Assembly (NCBI GenBank): GCA_947175555.1
Contig: CAMWNK010000006.1
Location: 1 to 45,124 of the forward strand
Direction: 5' to 3'
Source of the DNA: an uncultured Clostridia bacterium
GTDB taxonomy: Bacteria; Bacillota; Clostridia; Christensenellales; UBA3700
Length of the DNA: 45,124 nucleotides
Below are positions 1 through 9,788 of the stretch, piece after piece. The position numbers and the translations under genes were made by a program. The notes beneath the pieces were generated by a model. That model saw only the letters and a list, made by a program, of their open reading frames with translations, was not told the origin of the DNA and did no database searches. Numbering within the stretch: the stretch's first letter is position 1; each line of letters opens with the position of its first letter.

Positions 1-2
1 AG

Positions 3-545
3 ATAAGCATAGATACAAGCAAGTACGCCATAGACGGAGCGTGCTCGGACGTATGCGAGTACGTGATAGTAGTAGACGCAAACGGCAACGGAGATTACAA
101 GATAATTTCAATCGAGGTAGGCGGAAATTATAAAAAGAACTATTCTACAGGCGATAGCTTTGATAGTTATGGCATGGTAGTATACGGAATATATCCCGAC
201 GGCGAGAAGGTAGAGCTCAATAGTAATGATTATACGTATTCGGGAGGCGGCGCGCTTGTTGAGGGCGACAATACCATTACTGTGAACTACGGCGACTTGA
301 GCGCGACGTTTATCGTAAAGGCAGGACAGCTTGTAGATGGTGGAATACTATCGCTGGATGATTATGTTACAAAGCGCAATTTTATGATTTGTATGGTAGG
401 AGTTATCGTCCTGATAGTTATAAGCATAATCCTATGCGGAGTAATAATAAGTCTTGCTAGACGCATCCCCAAGCCTGTCAAAGATAAGGATATTGATAGC
501 GTGCAAGATACGTCAGTCGATGAAAATAACATCGGCGATGATTGA
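3..545 (+). CDS. C-terminal part of a surface protein: bacterial Ig-like repeat, transmembrane helix, short charged tail (5' truncated by window)
   Basis: Frame is open from base 3, upstream of the listed GTG at 63. It contains 'GNYKKNYSTGDSFDSYGMVVYGIYPDGEKVEL...GDNTITVNYGDLSATFIVKAG' (Big-like), then the TM segment 'FMICMVGVIVLIVISIILCGVIISLA' and a tail. Confidence 0.7.
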   Translation: MSIDTSKYAIDGACSDVCEYVIVVDANGNGDYKIISIEVGGNYKKNYSTGDSFDSYGMVVYGIYPDGEKVELNSNDYTYSGGGALVEGDNTITVNYGDLSATFIVKAGQLVDGGILSLDDYVTKRNFMICMVGVIVLIVISIILCGVIISLARRIPKPVKDKDIDSVQDTSVDENNIGDD

Positions 546-574
546 TAAAGCAAGTTATACCTAATAGCAATGAC

Positions 575-604
575 AAAAGCGCGGCAAAATTACGCGCTTT
601 TTTA
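575..604 (+). terminator. Rho-independent terminator
   Basis: aaaagcgcg-gcaaaatta-cgcgctttttt: inverted repeat followed by a T-run, 30 bp after the first CDS. Confidence 0.8.
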
Positions 605-677
605 ATTATTAATTAGCGACGGCATAGGCGTAGCGTATGTGTAATGCGCGCTTATAAGTCTCGGCTAAATCGGTAAA

Positions 678-706
678 TTGCATAATACGTCGTATTGTGC
701 TATAAT
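678..706 (+). promoter_or_regulatory. Sigma70-type promoter for the glycosylase gene
   Basis: TTGCAT (678-683), 17-nt spacer, TATAAT (701-706), 36 bp before the ATG. Confidence 0.65.
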
Positions 707-741
707 CTGACAAGAACAAACACGGAGTAAATACTGAAGTT

Positions 742-1563
742 ATGAATAATAATGATATAATTGTTAGTGATTTAAGGGACTTTGATATAAGACAGATATT
801 AGATTGCGGACAAATATTCCGTTATGTTCGCAATGATGACGGCAGTTATACTGTCTATAGCACAGATAAGCGTTGCAATGTCAGACAAAGCGACGGTTAT
901 GCGGTCATCGGCAGTGATGATAAGTCCTATTTTACTGACTTTTTTGATTTAAGCAGAGATTACTCATTGATTAAGTCGAGACTTGAGAGTAAGCCATTTA
1001 TGGCAGAGGCTATCAGTTACGGTAGCGGTATAAGAATCCTTAACTCTCAGCCGTGGGAGATGATCATATCTTTTATTATTTCGGCTAATAATCATATACC
1101 GCGCATAAAGGGTATAATCGATAGATTATGCACAGGGCTGGGCAAGAATATGGGCGATTATTATGCTTTTCCCTCGCCCGAGGCTATGGCAAGTAAAGAC
1201 GAGGATTATTACGCTTCAATCGGAGCCGGTTACAGGGCGGCGTATCTTGCAAAGACTGCGCGGGCTGTAGCGGACGGAGACTTTAATATCAACGCCGTAT
1301 ACGGTATGGACAGCGCAAGCGCGGGTAGATACTTGTGCACGCTCATGGGCGTGGGACCTAAGGTAGCGGACTGTATATTGCTGTTCGGCTATCATAGAGA
1401 GGATGTATTTCCTGTGGATACTTGGATTAAGAAGGTATATCGCGATACCCTCGGCGGCATAGATAATAATGCGGTCATAAGAAAAAGACTTATCGAAATA
1501 TACGGAGACTTATCCGGTTACGCTCAACAATATCTGTTCTTTAATAAGCGAGACACTAATTAA
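742..1563 (+). CDS. ogg: 8-oxoguanine DNA glycosylase (OGG1-type, HhH-GPD)
   Basis: 273 aa. Contains 'DCGQIFRY', 'QPWEMIISFIISANNHIPRIKGIIDRLC' and HhH-GPD 'LMGVGPKVADCILLFGYHREDVFPVDTWIKKVY'. Confidence 0.88.
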   Translation: MNNNDIIVSDLRDFDIRQILDCGQIFRYVRNDDGSYTVYSTDKRCNVRQSDGYAVIGSDDKSYFTDFFDLSRDYSLIKSRLESKPFMAEAISYGSGIRILNSQPWEMIISFIISANNHIPRIKGIIDRLCTGLGKNMGDYYAFPSPEAMASKDEDYYASIGAGYRAAYLAKTARAVADGDFNINAVYGMDSASAGRYLCTLMGVGPKVADCILLFGYHREDVFPVDTWIKKVYRDTLGGIDNNAVIRKRLIEIYGDLSGYAQQYLFFNKRDTN

Positions 1564-1719
1564 AATATTCAGGTCCTTTTAATCTTCTGCAAACATGCGG
1601 GATGTGGTATTATATGATGCAATAATGTATATTATGTGCACTTATTCGGCATTATGGCTTATAAGCTTGTTGTAAAATGGCAATAAGTGCATATAAAATA
1701 CAGTATCGGAGGACTATTA

Positions 1720-2883
1720 ATGAATTACGCCGTATTATTCGATTTGAATGCGACAAGAGCCGACTTCGGCAGCTTTGAGGATGCTCTGACGAGATTGGAC
1801 GGCAGGGTATCGTATTGTAAATTCTACTCTTACAATCAAAAGCGGAATAATGACTTTTCCGCATACATAAGAGCGCATGGCGCAGAAGTAGCGGTACCTT
1901 TATACAACCGCAAGAAAGTGCGCATTGATATGCGTCAAGTTGTGGATGCTGTGTATCTGGCGTGTACTAATCCTGCGATAGACGCATTTTTCATTGTGTG
2001 CGCTCCAATAGATTGCCAGCCTATGATCAATATGCTCAAGTCTCTTGGAAAAGGAGTATACATAGGCGGCGAGAGCGGCAGCGACGTAGCACGTATGTGC
2101 GACGGCTTTATCGTGCTGCGTAAAGGTATGTCTCTTGACAATATTCCTCAATCAGGTAAGGCGCATCCTCGCGCTCAATCTGCGAGCAACATCAATGTAA
2201 GCGGCGATATGGGAGCTAATCTTGATAAAGGCAACGGCGATATCGCTAATGTGGGTAAGAATATTCGCAGAGTAAGAGCAGATGTCGGTAATTATAATTT
2301 TAGCGATGACAAGGAGCAAGACAATAGATATAAACCATACGGCAAAGACGGCGCGGATATGAATAATAAGGCTGACGGCACCGCGTCGTATCGCGCCGAT
2401 ATGCGCGTAGGCTATGATTCAAGTCAAGAAGGCACAAGACTATCCGCTCATAGCGATAGCGGCAGCAAAGAAAGTCATCGCGATAATGCAGAGCATATCG
2501 ATACTCACAATATGGATAGAGTAGATAAAAGCGCGACGCGTACATTTTTTAAGCAATCCGCGCCTTATGCAAACGATGCCTATTATGATATCGGTATGCG
2601 CCCTACTTCCGCTATCAGTGATATGGAGCGCAAGTCGCATGATAATAATGCGTCTATTTCGCAACGCTCCGAGATTGCGTCAAGGCAAGACGAAGCTATG
2701 CTTCGCTCGCTCAAGAGCGAGAGCTTTTTACCGTTTACCGACATAGAGGATAGCGGCAATGAAAATATGGCTAAAGTCAGGCAAAAGCTGAGCGACATAA
2801 TAGCAGGTAAGCTGAGCGTCAAGGAGAGCGAGATTTCTCCTTCGCAAGCCGAGCTTGATATGCTGCTTAAGAAATATTTTTAA
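1720..2883 (+). CDS. NYN/LabA-like N-terminal domain protein with long low-complexity hydrophilic C-terminus
   Basis: Start moved from 1687 to the ATG at 1720 behind GGAGGA. N-terminus 'MNYAVLFDLNATRADF...VDAVYLACTNPAIDAFFIVCAPIDCQPMINMLKSLGKGVYIGG' follows a NYN/PIN-like pattern. The C-terminal part is rich in D/N/S/R. Confidence 0.6.
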   Translation: MNYAVLFDLNATRADFGSFEDALTRLDGRVSYCKFYSYNQKRNNDFSAYIRAHGAEVAVPLYNRKKVRIDMRQVVDAVYLACTNPAIDAFFIVCAPIDCQPMINMLKSLGKGVYIGGESGSDVARMCDGFIVLRKGMSLDNIPQSGKAHPRAQSASNINVSGDMGANLDKGNGDIANVGKNIRRVRADVGNYNFSDDKEQDNRYKPYGKDGADMNNKADGTASYRADMRVGYDSSQEGTRLSAHSDSGSKESHRDNAEHIDTHNMDRVDKSATRTFFKQSAPYANDAYYDIGMRPTSAISDMERKSHDNNASISQRSEIASRQDEAMLRSLKSESFLPFTDIEDSGNENMAKVRQKLSDIIAGKLSVKESEISPSQAELDMLLKKYF

Positions 2884-3011
2884 TATTAGGGCGACTGCCG
2901 TATGTCTACAGGTTAAAATTCCGTATGCAAATGCGCTTTAATTTTATGATATCTATAAAGATAATAATTTATTAGATTACTTCTATTAAATGTTTTGATT
3001 TCTTAAACATT

Positions 3012-3045
3012 AAAAAACAAAAGTCCTCCCTATGCGGGGAGGACT
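3012..3045 (-). terminator. Rho-independent terminator for ilvN
   Basis: Minus strand reads agtcctccccgcatagggaggactttttgtttttta: GC-rich hairpin plus T-run, just downstream of the minus-strand ilvN stop. Confidence 0.88.
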
Positions 3046-3080
3046 GATTGATTATATAGATATTATGTATTGATAAGATA

Positions 3081-3581
3081 TCAATAAGAACTGACGCCGC
3101 GACGAAGCGCCGTGATACCCGTGCGACATACTTGCTTGACGAAATAGCCGCCTTCGTCTGCTCCGCCATTGATATCGGACAAGAAATTATCTATTTTTTC
3201 ACTGGTTGCGCACAGCTCCAATATGATGGTGCCTTCCGAAATGTCAAGCACCGCCGCGCCGTACTTGTCGCTGAGATTGATAAGCATATTATCAAAGTTG
3301 GCAGTAACAAGTTTTACAAGCAATAACTCTCTGCATACGCTGTCTTCTTCAACGAGAGGGTAGCAGTTGATAGTCTCGGCAAGTTTCTTCGTCTGCTTGA
3401 CGATTTGCTCAAGCGAATAATCGTCGCCGTGCGTTACGACGGTGATTCTTGATATATCGGGATCATCCGTAGCAGCTACGGAAAGCGAGTCGATATTAAA
3501 GCCGCGTCTGCCGTACAGGGAAGATATTCTTGCCAGTACGCCGGAGTTATTTTTTACAACTATCGAAATAATCTGTCTCAT
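3081..3581 (-). CDS. ilvN: Acetolactate synthase small (regulatory) subunit, ACT domain
   Basis: 166 aa 'MRQIISIVVKNNSGVLARISSLYGRRGFNIDSLSVAATDDPDISRITVVTHGD', a classic IlvN/IlvH N-terminus. Confidence 0.92.
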   Translation of the reverse strand: MRQIISIVVKNNSGVLARISSLYGRRGFNIDSLSVAATDDPDISRITVVTHGDDYSLEQIVKQTKKLAETINCYPLVEEDSVCRELLLVKLVTANFDNMLINLSDKYGAAVLDISEGTIILELCATSEKIDNFLSDINGGADEGGYFVKQVCRTGITALRRGVSSY

Positions 3582-3671
3582 ATCCGTAAATCCTTTTATG
3601 ATATTGTAACAGAACGCAATTCAATTTGCAACGCTTAGTGTCGAAATATAGCAAATATGGATAAATTTACC

Positions 3672-5447
3672 TTATTCGTTTCCGCCTGCAAATTGCGCGT
3701 TATACAGCGTGTAATAAAAGCCGCCTGTAGACAGCAGTTGCGAGTGCGTCCCCTGTTCGATTATATTGCCGTCTTTCATAACTAAAATTTTGTCCGCGCC
3801 CTTGATAGTGGACAGCCTATGCGCGACGATAAAAGATGTCCGCCCTTCCATCATAGTAGCGAAAGCGCGTTGAATCTTCAGCTCGGTTCGCGTATCGATG
3901 CTCGAAGTCGCCTCGTCGAGGATAAGCATGGGCGGACGAGTCAGCATAATGCGCGCGATACATAACAGCTGACGTTGACCTTGAGACAGCGAGTCGGAAT
4001 CTATTATCGTATCGTATCCGTGCTCGAATCGGCTAATAAAGTCGTCGCAGCTTGCAAGTTTAGCCGCAGCAATTATTTCTTCGTCGGTAGCGTCCTCTTT
4101 GCCGTAAGAGATATTGTCTCGTATACTGCCGTGGAACAGCCACGTATCTTGCAGTATCATGCCGTAATTAGCTCTTAGGGCGGAGCGCGTCATATCGCGG
4201 ATGTCCTCTTTATCTACTTTTATACTGCCTTTATCTACGTCATAGAAGCGCATGAGCAGATTGATAAAAGTAGTTTTTCCGCAACCCGTAGGACCGACTA
4301 TTGCTATACGTTGTCCTTTGCTTACGTCAAGATTGAAGTCGGTTATCAGCGGTCTGCGGCTGTCGTAAGAGAAGTATACTTTATCGATTTCGATATCTCC
4401 CTCGGCGCGGAATTCGTCCCTCTTAGAGCTGTCGTCGCACTCTATCGGCTCGTCGATAAGAGAGAATACTCTTCTTGCCGCAGCGAGAGCGTTCTGCAAT
4501 TCGTTGACGACGCCCGTTATTTCGTTAAAGGGCTTAGTATATTGATTGGAGTACATTAAGAATGTGGACAGCCTGCCCGCCGTCATCACGCCCGAATACA
4601 TGCCGAGCGTAGGCATCATCACTGCAATCAGTCCGCCCGCAACGCCTACGCATGCGTATACGATAGCATTGACAAAGCGCGTGCACGGATTGATGAGCGC
4701 GGAGTAGAACTGCGCGCGCAGACCGCTGTAATATAGCTTGGAATTGATTGACTTGAAGCCGTCCAGCGACTCCTCTTCGCGTCCGAAAGCCTTGACGACG
4801 CCCAGCCCGCCCAGCAGTTCTTCGATATAGCCGCTCATCTCGCCGCGTCTGTCCGATTGTGCTTTGAAGTGCTTGCGGTTGCCTTTAGCGATGAACGATG
4901 CTACAAACAGCGACAGGGGAGTGAGTACGACTACTACTAAAGCAATCAACCAGTTGAGCATAAACATGAACACTAGCGTCATGATTACTGTGGTTACGCC
5001 GTTGAATAGTTGCGTCATCGCCTGTAACAGACCGTCGGAAATGAGGTCCGTATCTCCTCCCGTGCGGGCAATAATATCGCCGTGTGCGTGCGTATCGAGA
5101 TAGGATAGCGGCATGGCGGTAATCCTGTCAAAAGCGTGCTTGCGCATATCCTTAACGGCATTGTATGCCAAGGAGTTGGCGCACATATTCATAAGGTATT
5201 GGAAGAATACCGAGCCCGCTATAACAGGGATAAGAGCGATGCAATAGTCAAGCAGTTTTGTAAAGTTTACATTGTCTGCGCCGATAATGTAGTCTATTGC
5301 GTCGCCTATGAGCACCGGTACTGTCAGCTGCAATACTACAGACAGCACCGAGAAAATGAATGCGCAGATAAATCTTCCTCGATAAGGCTTAGTGTAAGTA
5401 AGAATGCGCTTGAGAGTAACTAAGGAGGAAGTCTCTTTTTTATTCAT
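3672..5447 (-). CDS. ABC exporter half-transporter (TMD-NBD), MdlB/YfiC-like
   Basis: Walker A 'GPTGCGKTT', signature 'LSQGQRQLLCIARIM', Walker B 'MLILDEATSSID'. ATG 'MNKKETSS' at 5447 preferred over the longer 5468 start. Confidence 0.9.
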   Translation of the reverse strand: MNKKETSSLVTLKRILTYTKPYRGRFICAFIFSVLSVVLQLTVPVLIGDAIDYIIGADNVNFTKLLDYCIALIPVIAGSVFFQYLMNMCANSLAYNAVKDMRKHAFDRITAMPLSYLDTHAHGDIIARTGGDTDLISDGLLQAMTQLFNGVTTVIMTLVFMFMLNWLIALVVVVLTPLSLFVASFIAKGNRKHFKAQSDRRGEMSGYIEELLGGLGVVKAFGREEESLDGFKSINSKLYYSGLRAQFYSALINPCTRFVNAIVYACVGVAGGLIAVMMPTLGMYSGVMTAGRLSTFLMYSNQYTKPFNEITGVVNELQNALAAARRVFSLIDEPIECDDSSKRDEFRAEGDIEIDKVYFSYDSRRPLITDFNLDVSKGQRIAIVGPTGCGKTTFINLLMRFYDVDKGSIKVDKEDIRDMTRSALRANYGMILQDTWLFHGSIRDNISYGKEDATDEEIIAAAKLASCDDFISRFEHGYDTIIDSDSLSQGQRQLLCIARIMLTRPPMLILDEATSSIDTRTELKIQRAFATMMEGRTSFIVAHRLSTIKGADKILVMKDGNIIEQGTHSQLLSTGGFYYTLYNAQFAGGNE

Positions 5448-7215
5448 GACTTGTCGCCTCCTTATCATTATCGTTGCCGCTATCTTCTTGCGAGGTTACT
5501 ATTTCGCGGTAAACTTCGCAGCTGTCGATGAGCTGTGAGTGCGTGCCTATTCCTACGGCGACGCCCTTATCCAGCACGATTATTACGTCGGCGTGCCGTA
5601 TGGACGAGGCGCGTTGCGATACTATAAAGACGGTGCAGTCGTTAAGGCAGGTGCGTAAAGCCTTACGCAAGGCAAGGTCGGTTGCAAAGTCAAGCGCGCT
5701 CGCGCTGTCATCCAATATCACAATCTCCGGATTCCGTACCAGTGCGCGGGCAATCGTCAGTCGTTGACGCTGTCCGCCCGAGAAGTTGCGTCCGCCTTGC
5801 GACACTACGGTGTCCAGCCCGTCGGGAAGAGCATTGACAAAGTCTGCCGCCTGAGCGATTTCCAATGCGCGCATAATCTGATTGTCGTCGGCGTCCGAGT
5901 TGCCCCACTTCATATTATCGCGCAGCGTGCCGCTGAATAGCGCGGTCTGTTGCGGTACATAACCAATCTTGCCGCGCAGCTGCGAGAGAGGATACTTTCT
6001 TACGTCTACGCCGTCTACTTCTACCGCTCCCTTTGTTACGTCGTAGAAGCGAGGTATGAGGTTGACAAGAGAGGATTTACCCGAGCCGGTACCTCCGATT
6101 ACGCCCACAACCATGCCCGATGATATTGAGACGTCTATATCTGTAAGCACGTCCTTTCCGCCGCCGTAACCGAATGATATATTATCGAATTTTACCTTTG
6201 CCGCATTTTCTACAGGCGAAACTTGGGCGTTGCCATCGTCGCTAATCGATGTTGCGGTGTCGAGCACTTCTCTTACTCTTGCTCCCGAAGCCGATGCCTT
6301 GGTGAATATGACTATAAGGTTGGCTACTACTACCAAAGTAAGCGATATCTGAGTGAGATAATTTACGAGCGCGACTACTTCGCCCTGTTTAAGTCCGCCT
6401 ATATTGACCGTAACTCCGCCAAACCACAGCACCGCTATTACAGCCATGTTGATTATAAGATATGTTACGGGGTTGAGCAGAGCGGAAATAGCGCCCGCTA
6501 TCGTAGCCGTACGCGACAGGGAAGTCGCCGCGTTGTCAAATCTCTTTCGCTCGTATTCTTCTTTGGAAAAGGCGCGAACAACTCTCACTCCCGCAAGATT
6601 TTCTCGCGTTACCTGCGATACGTCGTCCAGTTTACCCTGTACCTGCTTATAATGAGGTACGCTGCGGGACATAATAAAGTATAGCGCTACGGCAATCAGC
6701 ACTGCCGCCGCTATAAATATCAAAGATAACTTAGGGCTGATGATAAATGACATTACAACAGAGCCGATAATTATGAACGGCGTACGGGACGCAAGCCTTA
6801 TGAGCATGGCGACAGCAGTCTGCAACTGATTGACGTCGCCTGTTATCCTCGTAATGAGCGATGACGCTCCGAATTTATCGAACTCGGCATGAGAAAGCGA
6901 GTTGACGTGCTTGAACAGCGCGTTGCGCAAATCCGTGCCAAAGCCTTGCGAGCACTTGGATGCCATGTATTGGCAAGTAAGGGAAAAGCCCAGTCCTACT
7001 GCGGCAAGTCCGACAAGCAGCAGTCCGCGCCACAATATATATGTCGTGTCGCCGCCTGCAATGCCCACGTCGATTATATCTGCCATAATCATAGGCACGA
7101 ATAGCTCGAGCACAGCTTCGAGCAACTTGAAGAAGGGACCGAGCACGAACTCCTTTTTATACGAGGAGAGATAAGTAGTCAGTTTCTTGGTTTTCAAACG
7201 CTTGTTTTGTCGCAT
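5440..7215 (-). CDS. ABC exporter half-transporter (TMD-NBD), partner of the downstream gene
   Basis: 591 aa. Walker A 'GGTGSGKSS', signature 'FSGGQRQRLTIARAL', Walker B 'IVILDDSASALD'. Its 3' end overlaps the start of the next gene. Confidence 0.9.
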   Translation of the reverse strand: MRQNKRLKTKKLTTYLSSYKKEFVLGPFFKLLEAVLELFVPMIMADIIDVGIAGGDTTYILWRGLLLVGLAAVGLGFSLTCQYMASKCSQGFGTDLRNALFKHVNSLSHAEFDKFGASSLITRITGDVNQLQTAVAMLIRLASRTPFIIIGSVVMSFIISPKLSLIFIAAAVLIAVALYFIMSRSVPHYKQVQGKLDDVSQVTRENLAGVRVVRAFSKEEYERKRFDNAATSLSRTATIAGAISALLNPVTYLIINMAVIAVLWFGGVTVNIGGLKQGEVVALVNYLTQISLTLVVVANLIVIFTKASASGARVREVLDTATSISDDGNAQVSPVENAAKVKFDNISFGYGGGKDVLTDIDVSISSGMVVGVIGGTGSGKSSLVNLIPRFYDVTKGAVEVDGVDVRKYPLSQLRGKIGYVPQQTALFSGTLRDNMKWGNSDADDNQIMRALEIAQAADFVNALPDGLDTVVSQGGRNFSGGQRQRLTIARALVRNPEIVILDDSASALDFATDLALRKALRTCLNDCTVFIVSQRASSIRHADVIIVLDKGVAVGIGTHSQLIDSCEVYREIVTSQEDSGNDNDKEATSHE

Positions 7216-7304
7216 AACTATGTTGTATTATAAGATATATATTTGTTTAATTACAAGTAAATTAATATATATTAATAACCGCTAATGGGGAAGAAGGACA
7301 GAAT

Positions 7305-9284
7305 ATGAAAGACGGTTTTATTAAGGTCGCTGCCATCACGCCTGCAATTAAGGTTGCAGATTGCGCTCATAACGCAAAAGCAATAATAGACGCGATTTCT
7401 CGCGCTGTTGCCGACGGCGTAAAATTGGCGGTTTTCCCCGAGCTGAGCGTATGCGGATACACGGTGGGCGACTTGCTTTTGCAAGATACGTTGCTTGACG
7501 GATGTGCTAAGGCAATATCCGATATCGCGGCTGCCACGGCTAAGTGCGACATCGTCGCCGTAGTGGGGTCTCCCATTGTCAAGAGCAATAAGTTATACGA
7601 CTGTGCCGTCGTTATTAACAGAGGTAAAGTAATCGGCGTATGCCCTAAGAGTAATATTCCTAATTACGGAGAGTTTTACGAGCTGCGACATTTTACTCCA
7701 TACGACTCACAGGTAGCGGATACGGTTATGCTAAATTACGGCGCGGGCGAGATTGAAGTGCCTTTTGGGTATCTGCTGTTCAGATGCGCGGGCAAGCGCA
7801 ATTTCTGCTTTGCAACAGAGGTGTGCGAGGACTTGTGGTCGCCTTGCTCGCCGTCTGCGCTTTTATGTTCTGCGGGAGCCAATATTATTGTCAATCCGTC
7901 GGCAAGCGACGAGATAATAGGCAAGTCCGACTATAGAAGAAATTTGATTGCCGTGCAGTCGGGGAAACTTGCTTGCGGCTACGTGTATTGCGATGCGGGC
8001 GAGGGCGAGTCGGTTACCGACCTTGTATTTGCGGGGCACAATATTGCGGCAGAGTGCGGCGCGATAATAGCAGAAAGCGCACCGTTTGATAGCGGATATC
8101 TCGTTACGGAGATAGACGTAGATAAGATAGCGCATGAGCGCAGAAGGATTAATACCTTCGGCGTTGCAAGCGGCATTACAGAGGTTAGTTTTGAGTCGGA
8201 TGTGAGCAAGACCGTCTTGACAAGGCGCATAGACGCCACGCCTTTCGTTCCTAAGGACGGCGGCGAGTTGCAAAGTCGTTGCGAAGAAGTGCTTGAGATT
8301 CAGGCAAGGGCGCTTGCGGCAAGGCTCAAGCACGTTGGCGGCAAGAGCGTTATCGGCATATCGGGCGGACTTGATTCTGCATTAGCTTTGATAGTAGCGG
8401 TAAAAGCGACTGATTTAATAGGCGGGAAGAGGAGCGATATTACCGCAGTTACTATGCCTTGCTATGGTACTACGTCTCGCACTAAGTCCAATGCGTCGCT
8501 GTTGTCAGAGGCCTTAGGAGTCAATTTCTCGGAAGTAGATATAAAAGCCTCGGTAGATAGACATCTTAAAGATATCGGGCACGACATGCAATCTACCGAC
8601 GTAACTTACGAGAACGCGCAGGCGAGAGAGCGTACGCAAGTGCTCATGGATATAGCCAATAAGACGGGCGCGATTGTGGTCGGCACGGGCGACTTATCGG
8701 AGCTTGCTTTGGGCTGGGCTACCTACAACGGCGATCATATGTCGATGTACGGAGTCAATGCGGGCGTCCCTAAGACGCTTGTGAGACATCTCGTCAGACA
8801 CTATGCGTATTCTTGCGGCAGCAAGCAGGCTGCGGACGCATTGTACGATATTCTCGATACGCCCGTTTCTCCGGAGCTGCTACCTGCCAAGGACGGCAAG
8901 ATATCTCAGTGCACGGAGGAGATAGTCGGTCCTTACGAGTTGCATGACTTCTTCTTATACAATATTCTGCGTTGGGGATTTTCTCCGCTCAAAGTATACA
9001 GGCTCGCCTGCGAGGCATTCTCGGATTATAAGCCTGCTGTAATTGCCAGGTGGCTCAAGACTTTCTGCTCAAGGTTTTTTGCTCAGCAATTCAAGAGGTC
9101 GTGTATGCCCGACGGTCCTAAGGTAGGCAGCGTTACGCTATCGCCGAGAGGAGATCTCCGTATGCCCAGCGATGCTCACGCGGCTCTTTGGATTAAGCAA
9201 CTCGAAAGTATCGGAGGAGCTAAAGGTAAGAAGGCGCAGTCGGACGCTCAGGATAGCAAGAAGCAATCGCCTAAGCGTCAATAA
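7305..9284 (+). CDS. nadE: Glutamine-dependent NAD+ synthetase
   Basis: 659 aa. Nitrilase-type amidase domain ('FPELSVCGYT', 'CEDLWSPCSPSALL') plus synthetase domain ('ISGGLDSALALIV', 'GTGDLSELALGWATYNGDHMSMYGVN'). Confidence 0.95.
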   Translation: MKDGFIKVAAITPAIKVADCAHNAKAIIDAISRAVADGVKLAVFPELSVCGYTVGDLLLQDTLLDGCAKAISDIAAATAKCDIVAVVGSPIVKSNKLYDCAVVINRGKVIGVCPKSNIPNYGEFYELRHFTPYDSQVADTVMLNYGAGEIEVPFGYLLFRCAGKRNFCFATEVCEDLWSPCSPSALLCSAGANIIVNPSASDEIIGKSDYRRNLIAVQSGKLACGYVYCDAGEGESVTDLVFAGHNIAAECGAIIAESAPFDSGYLVTEIDVDKIAHERRRINTFGVASGITEVSFESDVSKTVLTRRIDATPFVPKDGGELQSRCEEVLEIQARALAARLKHVGGKSVIGISGGLDSALALIVAVKATDLIGGKRSDITAVTMPCYGTTSRTKSNASLLSEALGVNFSEVDIKASVDRHLKDIGHDMQSTDVTYENAQARERTQVLMDIANKTGAIVVGTGDLSELALGWATYNGDHMSMYGVNAGVPKTLVRHLVRHYAYSCGSKQAADALYDILDTPVSPELLPAKDGKISQCTEEIVGPYELHDFFLYNILRWGFSPLKVYRLACEAFSDYKPAVIARWLKTFCSRFFAQQFKRSCMPDGPKVGSVTLSPRGDLRMPSDAHAALWIKQLESIGGAKGKKAQSDAQDSKKQSPKRQ

Positions 9285-9719
9285 CATTGCTTGCGGCGGG
9301 TGTAATTATTATCAATATTATTTTATAGTAAGAGCCCGTTCTATACGCTATGCCTATTGATGCGTAGCATAGTCAACGCGCAGAGCAACTTCTTGAACGT
9401 CTACCATTAAGATTTTTACATAAAACGGGGCAATGTCTTATAAGCAATGTTTATTGTATACTTGGTAAAAGGCGCGAAGCCGCGGGCGGTGCTAACGAGT
9501 ATAACATAGACGTAGTCAAACGGACTTCTTAACACGCACTTATCGAGATTGGTGATAAATAAGGTTGCGGATTGACAAGAAATTGAAAAAGTCGTCATTA
9601 GACGTATCACATAAAATTCATTGGCGATAAATCAAATAGCTATGAAGCGGCGTTTAACTGAGCCGACGAGTATTTTTGAGTCAAAACACGTAAAAAACCG
9701 AAAAATCCATATAAGATAC

Positions 9720-9749
9720 GCGGCTTTGCATAGAAAGCCGCTTTTTTTT
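9720..9749 (+). terminator. Rho-independent terminator at the end of a 435-bp gene-free interval
   Basis: gcggcttt-gcatag-aaagccgcttttttttg: perfect GC-rich stem plus 8 T. Confidence 0.88.
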
Positions 9750-9788
9750 GTTGTATAATTATGGCATAATAGTGTCGAGGAGGCGGCT

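Noticed and set aside
9416-9610. 64-aa minus-strand ORF in the intergenic region
   Set aside because: No SD and no recognised domain. Kept only as part of the ncRNA/remnant observation.
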